This document shows positions 58,180 through 64,000 of a DNA stretch of 64,000 nt, in pieces (positions within the stretch are counted from its first letter, which is position 1; the number at the start of each line of letters is the position of its first letter). This DNA comes from Eleusine coracana subsp. coracana. Taxonomy: Eukaryota; Streptophyta; Magnoliopsida; Poales; Poaceae. The notes beneath the pieces were generated by a model, which searched no databases, was not told the origin of the DNA, and saw only the letters and a program-made list of their open reading frames with translations. A program made the position numbers and the translations under genes. The DNA is taken from positions 8,248,108-8,312,107 of the forward strand of contig CM064434.1 in assembly GCA_032690845.1 (NCBI GenBank). The letters run 5' to 3'.

Positions 58180-58560
58180 TATCGAGAGATATTCTCAATA
58201 TTGATATAGGTATGCGTATGAGTATGAAAGATCAATGGACACAAGACACAGGGTTTATACAGGTTTGGGCCTCCCGAAGGATAACAACCCTACATCCTAT
58301 TTGGTATTTCTGTATTGCTAGGGTTCGCATTGGAATTAAGGTTCCAATACGAGTCTCTGGTTTGTCGATGACCCTCTGCCCTCCTTTTATATCCGAAGGG
58401 CAGAGGTTTACATGGTAATCTTTTAGTCGGTTACAACAAATTCTATCTATCAACATATCTGCTAACCTAACTTGCTGCTTACTAAAACAAATATCTAAGT
58501 AAATGTCTCCTGGGCCAAATACATCATAACCAAGCCCCCGATTCACTCGGCCATATAGCT
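58180..58560 (-). repeat. 5' LTR of element A, truncated; also putative shared LTR with element C
   Basis: Matches 35525-35905 over about 381 bp with about 28 differences by eye, then breaks off inside CGGCCATATAGC at 58559. The final 36 bp of the LTR are missing, replaced by the 3.1-kb insertion. Confidence 0.85.
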
Positions 58561-61500
58561 ATAACGCCCATTTTAAGAAGCAAAACGGGTGCAACCGTAC
58601 GTGTGCCCAGGATCAAGTTCCACACACATACGGTACATCATTAATGGTAAACAGAATAATTATCCATATCCTTTAATTATTACATCGAATCTTTATTACA
58701 AAAGGATACGTGGGTCTAGAAGAAAGTACATTCAAGCTGCGGAAAGTAGCTTGCGTAGACGTCCCAAACTCCACAGGCATCGACTGGTGGATCATCGACT
58801 AGTACTCGCTTCCTTCATCTTCATAGTGGCTCCAATCTTCTCCTTGGGCTGAATATCAACGTGGTATAGCAAGGGTGAGTAAGTGTCGTACTCAGCAAGT
58901 GGGGGAAAAGATGACATGGGGCTATAGTCAAGAAAAGGCTTTATAGAGTGGGTTGCATGAGCTTTTAATTAACCTAAGCATCCTATTTACTACGTGGGGT
59001 CATCCCAACCATGATTCCACAAGGTGCTATACTAACCAAGTCTCAATCCATCCCCCCCCCCTTTCCAACCATACCAACCCAGTCCCAACTAATCTTGTGA
59101 GAATTTCAGGCCGCTCTTGACCATGAGCACGGCTATAATGATAGTTTGATACTCTACAGAGTTTGTACCACTTTACCCACAAGTCGTGATTCCCTTGGTG
59201 CCCATGGACGCGACCCACATTACACACTTCCTTTGGTGTGTGGCAGGGTTTCACTATGAGGCTTTTCTAAAGGGTCTCCCAGTACATGCTAGCCACTAAG
59301 GTTCCACTCTCGTCCATAAGTGATAGCCCTTCAACAAGCAGCTCATCACCCCAGGAGCCCCCTCTTGAGCCTTTCGGATACAAGGACAGTCCTCTCGACT
59401 TCCATTCCCCGCTCCACCAAATGCTGCACCGACACTTGGAGAACACCTAATTACTGGGCCAAGCCTTACCTATGTCGATCTTGTGATGGCACTGTTTTCC
59501 TGGATTGTCACTCCAAGAACCGGTTCCTAGGATCTACAACAAGCCTACCACCTCAACCATGTGCCCACGGCACCACATCCTTTCCACTTGGCTTGCATAG
59601 ATCCCTAAGCCATGTTGCTAAAAAAATTACCAAACATTTCCCACATGACATTGTTCATTAATCAAATTAATATCAACCCACATCCCATAAGCCATCTAAG
59701 CATTTGCTACCCACAATTCACCCATCGTTTCGAGGCGACAAGGAACAGGGTAAAACAATACTAGGAAAACCCTAACAATAGGTTCCCAATAAATTGACAC
59801 CAGCATGCAATTCTATAGTAACATTTCAATAGGTGCAGTATGCATCAAGGATACTTGCCTTCGTCCTGCGCGGAAGGCTGCTCTAACCCTTCAAATTCCT
59901 GCTCTTGAAAGTCCTCATAGGGCGGTCCTTGTGTATGTTCGCCTTTACGTAACGAAATACCGACACAAGCAAAACATACAAAAAGTAATACACAATTATG
60001 CAACAGAGAAAAAACAATATGTAGGTGCATGAATGCAAAGATTATGCTCCTACAAGAATTTTGGTGCAAGAATCACCTAAATTGGAGTTACGAGTAAAAA
60101 GTTATGCTAGTTTGAAGTTTTAGGGGCAAAAGGGTAAAAACAGGGGCTTTTAAGGACCTATTTGTAATTTTATAAAATTATTGGGACTAAAGTGTAAATT
60201 ATCAGGACTGAAAAATAATTACTAAAAAGTATAAGGTTGTTTTTGCAAAATTTTAGAACTTAAACATAATTAATAATAAGTGTAGGGGGTTAAGTGTAAA
60301 AAGACAGGGCCAAATTATAATTAAAATTAAGTACAGGGATGTTTCTATAAATTTTTAGGGCTAAAATAATATTTATACAATTAATAAGGATTAAAGTATA
60401 ATTTAAAATAATTCTAGGGACTAAAACATAATTAAAATCAGTCCAGGGGTGTTTTTTGTAAAATTACAAGGTGAAAATAATAGTTCTAATAATGTATAGG
60501 GGTTTTTTTGTAAATTTTTAGGGCTAAAATAATATTTATACAATTAATAAAGATTAAAGTATAATTTAAAATAATTCTAGGGACTAAGACATAATTAAAA
60601 TCAGTCCAGGGGTGTTTTTGTAAAATTACAAGGTCAAAATAATAGTTCTAATAATATATAGGGGTGTTTCTGTAAATTTAAAGTGCTAAAAATTAATTTT
60701 ATAAAAATATTTGGGCTTAAATACAAATTTCTACAGTTTTGGACAGAAATACCCCTTCGTCCTTCTAATCTGGGCCCTAGGTTTTAAAATGGACGGCATC
60801 GGGGGGATCCTGGATGTGGGCGGCGGCCGGCGGCGGCTATGCGGCGGCGGCGGCGGCGGGGCTCGCCGGAGATCGGCCGAAACGGTGCTCCGGTCAGCCA
60901 TTCCTCGCCGCGAGGGTTCCGGGAGAGAGAGGGGAGGAAGGCGATGCTCACCGATAGGTCGCGCGGGTGCGGGGGGAGGCCGGGAGGCGATCGGCGGTGG
61001 AGGGAGGCGTCGGCGGCGGTCGGCGTTCGGCGGGGAGGTGGCTCCAGTGGTCGCGATCGAGCAGGGAGGAGTTGGGGAGAGGCGGCGGAAACGTGTGGTG
61101 CCGGAGGGGGGGTTTTATAGGCGCGGAGGGGCCTCGGTGGCGAGCGGCCGAGCTCTATGGCCATTAATGGCCGGCTGCGGCCATTTGAGCGCGGTACGCA
61201 CGCTAATTTGCGTTTAAAGCGCGATGAGTGGGGGAAAGAAGGGGAGCGGGAGGGTGCGGCATGCGCGGGGCGGTTTTCGGGAGCTGGGGAGGCCGGGGGA
61301 GGGAGATCGATGGGTCGGGCTCGGTGGCCGGCGGCGGGAGAGAGAGACCGACGGGAGGAGGGGGATGATACGCGGGGCCCGTGTGCTAGCGAGAGAGAGA
61401 GAGCAGGAGGGGAGTGGGTCGTGACGTGCGCGCTGGGCCGGCTGGAGGTTGGGTCGCAGGGCTGGTTGGGCTGCGGGAGGGGAGAGAAGGGAAGGAGTGG

Positions 61501-61654
61501 GAGGCGGCCTGGCCGGCTAGGCCGAAAGAAGGAGGTGGGGGGAAAGCGAGTTGGGCCAGGGGGAAAAGGGCTGGCCCCAGAGCAGAAAAGAATCCCTTTA
61601 TTATTTTCTTTCTAAATCCGTTCCTTTCAAATTCCTATTCTATTATTCCTAGTA
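58561..61654. mobile_element. 3.1-kb LTR-like insertion (solo or truncated gypsy LTR), orientation uncertain
   Basis: Begins TATAACGCCCATTTTAAGAA and contains no element genes. Parts: a leader-like region with GGTGAGTAAGTGTCGTACTC (58874), an AT-rich stretch of GGGACTAAA-type phrases (60100-60700), and a very GC-rich CpG-dense block (60780-61600) whose overlapping open frames look compositional. Long LTRs of rice gypsy elements such as RIRE3/RIRE8 have this make-up; the assignment is from memory and tentative. The right end lacks a clear terminus or duplication, which fits a deletion at the join with element C. Confidence 0.45.
60350..60675. repeat. 163-bp tandem duplication in the LTR-like insertion
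   Basis: GGGCTAAAATAATATTTATA starts at 60358 and again at 60521, followed in both by ACTAAAACATAATTAAAATC-like and TAGTTCTAATAAT segments. Two near-identical copies. Confidence 0.85.
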
Positions 61655-61994
61655 ATACTCTATGATTACAACCCCCAACTCAAAAGGTGCTGAGTCTTTA
61701 CCGAAGCAACTTGTGAGTTCTTTGAAAAATAAATATCCGTTATCCAGATTCAATCATAATTATCCTCAAAGCTTAATTATGCAGTCTTCAGATAAATTGC
61801 CATCATAACCCAAGTGATGCATCATCAATTTACAAACTACAATCCCAATATTGATGCTACCTCCATCCGAGTGATTGATCGCAAAATTGAAATTCCATAG
61901 CCCCCAAGATTGGTGATGTATCTGATGGAGTATTTTAACACACAAAAAATACAGCCCCCAAGATTGGTGGTGAGATAATCCGAGTGATTGATCA

Positions 61995-62240
61995 CGAAAT
62001 CTTGAAAGGTACAACTTCCAAGGTTGAAACCATAACAATCCATGTGATTTATCATGAAATCTCAAAAGGTACAACTTCCAAGGTTGAAACCATAACACTC
62101 TGTGTGATTTATCGCAAAATCACGAGAGGTACAACTTCCAAGGTTGAAACCGTAACATCCGAGTGATTTATTGCAAAATCTCAAAAGGTACAACTTCCAA
62201 GGTTGAAACCGTAACAATCCAAGTGATTAATCACTAAAAT
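61995..62240. repeat. 60-bp tandem repeat of element C
   Basis: AGGTACAACTTCCAAGGTTG recurs about every 60 bp from 62007 to about 62210, four copies, one more than the clear copies in element A. Confidence 0.9.
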
Positions 62241-62498
62241 CGAGACCCACTACATCCAAGGTTAACGCTGAAATGATCATCAATAGCACAATAAAGGCAC
62301 CTACCGATTCACGAGACTGGAATATTAGGTTATGAGAACCCACGACCCGTTAGGTTATCCTTCCCTTATAAAGGTGCTGTCGAAACAGTCACATCCCTTC
62401 ATCTTCATTTTGCAGGCGCCACCGTCAGAGACACTGAAACCCTAGATCTCGAAGCTCCATTTCCCCCAACATCTCTGCACAGCTGCTTGCTTGCCTTA

Positions 62499-64000
62499 AT
62501 GGCACCAAAGCAAACCCGCCAAAGCACCAGAGCCTAGTTCAAGAAGCAATCATCTCCTAAGAAAGGCGAGGAAGAAGTCGTGTACGACATCCCCGCCACC
62601 ATCCAAGAATTCCCAGCATTGGCCATGGATGCGGAAAAGATCAACAGGATGGTGATTGATGGAGTGCTTCAAGATCAACAAACCGGCGGATGGATCGAAG
62701 CTACAGGTCAGAAATTTCCCCAACCTCCGATCGACCAAATCACTGTTTTCTCCTCCTTTTTCTATCGCAGATTTGGAATTCCCTGCTGCGACTTCTTCTG
62801 TGGTCTGCTCTTCATTTATGTCATCAACCTCATCAACCTGAACCCCAACTCAATCCTTCATATTGCCATTTTTATCCTTCTTTGTGAGGTATTCCTGGGG
62901 ATTCATCCCTATTTTGATACTTTCAAGGAATTGTTTGTCTTGAAATCGAACAACAATAGTGTGATCGGAGGGGCTGGCTTCCAGTTAAGGAATAAATCCA
63001 AGTACATTGAAGTACCCCTCCCCTCTAGAAACAAAGGTTGGCATGCAGACTAGTTCTATCACGGGAACCATGCCCCGCCTCTGTCGGAAACGACAGCTGA
63101 AGCCCCTACGCCACATCCCGGGTGGTCAGAAAAAGCCGCTCCAAACAAGCAATCTCAAGTGGTTGCCATACTGAAGGAAATTGCATTTCTTAAGTCCAAA
63201 GGATATACTGGAGTACATGTTGCTGTAAGCTTCATATATCATCGCGTGCAACCCATCATGAAATGGCACATTCCTGGATGGAAGTTTCAAATGGGTTTAG
63301 ATCCCACAATGGAGGTGCTAGAAGAATTATCAGATAGGGAATTAACTCTACATTTAGAGAATATATTCTCGTTGCTGCTTAACTGGGCCCCAGGGAACAT
63401 GAAACACGGACATCATGCCAAAACTGACAGAAGTCCTATAAGTTATATGTTCACCTCTTCGACAGTTGATACTATATCCTCTATCTTTATCAGTGATTAA
63501 TATTTTATACGTATTCTAGAACCTGGATGTTTATGTGTCCAATCCACCATTGCCTCTGACGCCTCAAGGAAGATCACCCACACGACCATCAACCCCAAGC
63601 GTCGTAAGGCACACATTGAAGATTCTGATGAAGAAGAGTCTCTGGCTGAAAGGATAGCTAGACTGCAAGAAGAAGCTAAGAAGACAGCTTCAGAAAAGAC
63701 CTCCGCCACTCGACGGACCATGAAAGAAGATAATAAGGCAAAGCATGTAGAAGAACAAGTCCGTCCGAGTGAGAAGAGCAAGATAGGCGCCACTAAGGAC
63801 CCTACAGGCACGACAGAAAACCCAAGGCCGACTAGCCCCCCACCAAAGGTGTCGGGCTTAAAATTTAAACGTTGCCCAAGGTAAGCAAAGCAGGATAACT
63901 TGATTCTTAGCCTTCCAGTAGCTGTTTGTGTAACCCTTATTTGTTTGGTAGGTCAACAGGGACATCGTCATCTCATGAAACTCCGCCTCAAAGCTCAGTT
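62499..64000 (+). pseudogene. Antisense extra gene of element C (Transposase_28-like), partial
   Basis: ATG at 62499 (MAPKQTRQSTRA then TAG). Exon continues with EKINRMVIDGVLQDQQTGGW, FYRRFGIPCCDFFCGLLFIY, EVFLGIHPYFDTFKELFVLK and GGAGFQLRNKSKYIEVPLPS; TAG at 63052 replaces Trp of HADWFY. Exon pieces to 63440, then 63524-63883 (acidic linker, HIEDSDEEESLAER) with one frame change near 63592, then intron. Unlike A it keeps the EVFLGIHPYFD block. The window ends within the next exon. Confidence 0.65.

Larger units (their letters stand above)
35525..58560 (-). mobile_element. Ty3/gypsy element A (Tat-type), minus strand, split by element B
   Basis: The 3' LTR is 35525-35941 and the 5' LTR 58180 to about 58560 (truncated), with the polypurine tract CTTGGGGGCTAC (minus strand) at 35942-35953 and a primer site AGTTGGCACGCCAGG next to the 5' LTR (about 58164-58179). 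Inside, plus strand: 60-bp repeats and the extra antisense gene. Minus strand: gag-pol, interrupted at 44970 by element B. Gene order gag-PR-RT-RNaseH-IN without a chromodomain, plus an extra gene in antisense near the 3' LTR, suggests the Tat lineage (RIRE2/Grande-like); the lineage call is inference. Without B its length is about 11.4 kb. Confidence 0.8.
61655..64000 (-). mobile_element. Ty3/gypsy element C (same family and orientation as A), cut by the window edge
   Basis: From about 61655 the sequence follows element A from about 36063 onward, roughly 95% identical by eye, through the 60-bp repeats and the antisense gene. Its own left LTR is absent; it joins the LTR-like insertion directly. 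Confidence 0.85.

Noticed and set aside
60711..61615. Long overlapping open frames (up to 168 codons) rich in Gly/Arg
   Set aside because: They lie in a CpG-dense GC-rich block of an LTR-like insertion; open in several frames on both strands, low-complexity, no motif. Compositional artefact.

Overview
The window looks like transposon-packed heterochromatin of a grass nuclear chromosome, most likely Oryza. The grounds are the element mix (Stowaway, Tourist, MULE, Helitron, a Cassandra-type 5S-bearing TRIM, and Tat-type Ty3/gypsy elements with an antisense extra gene), plant splice sites and F-box/DUF295 and plant-mobile-domain genes. I see no ordinary single-copy host gene with certainty. The species is an inference from pattern, not a database result.

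Left part (1-18 kb): a retroelement-like remnant with a short tandem repeat; a decayed PIF/Harbinger element (transposase, then Myb/SANT-like partner); an internally deleted hAT element with an 8-bp target duplication; two Stowaway-type MITEs; and an AT-rich block of repeated palindromes and 340-bp repeats ending in a (TA)n tract. Then comes a 6.26-kb Mutator-like element (11551-17809) with one intact 881-codon transposase. Convergent to it lies a plant-mobile-domain gene. The subterminal regions carry 29-bp-spaced GGACGC/GCGTCC dyads at identical offsets at both ends.

Middle (18-35 kb): a minus-strand group of spliced genes and gene fragments that looks like a large defective Helitron: a Helitron-type N-terminal region (about 29.6-26.6 kb), an F-box/DUF295 pseudogene, an OB-fold-like gene, a small unknown gene and an RPA1-like gene. 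It has been hit by a dimeric Tourist MITE (25905-26546) and a hAT MITE (29821-30551). After an AT-rich gap comes a three-LTR Cassandra-like element (33547-34821) with a single perfect TACTC target duplication.

Right part (35.5-64 kb): nested Ty3/gypsy elements. Element A (minus, 35525 to about 58560) is split in its gag by element B (plus, 44971-56581, 398-bp LTRs, AGTTC duplication). A third copy, C, starts at about 61655 in the same orientation as A and appears to have shared A's right LTR; a 3.1-kb LTR-like insertion with a deletion now separates them. Each element carries gag-pol on one strand and, on the other, a multi-exon gene (Transposase_28-like plus coiled coil) behind a 60-bp tandem repeat. 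All gag-pol copies are broken. In B the stops mostly look like C-to-T decay; in A the RT has lost about 180 bp. A and B share the same gag stop.
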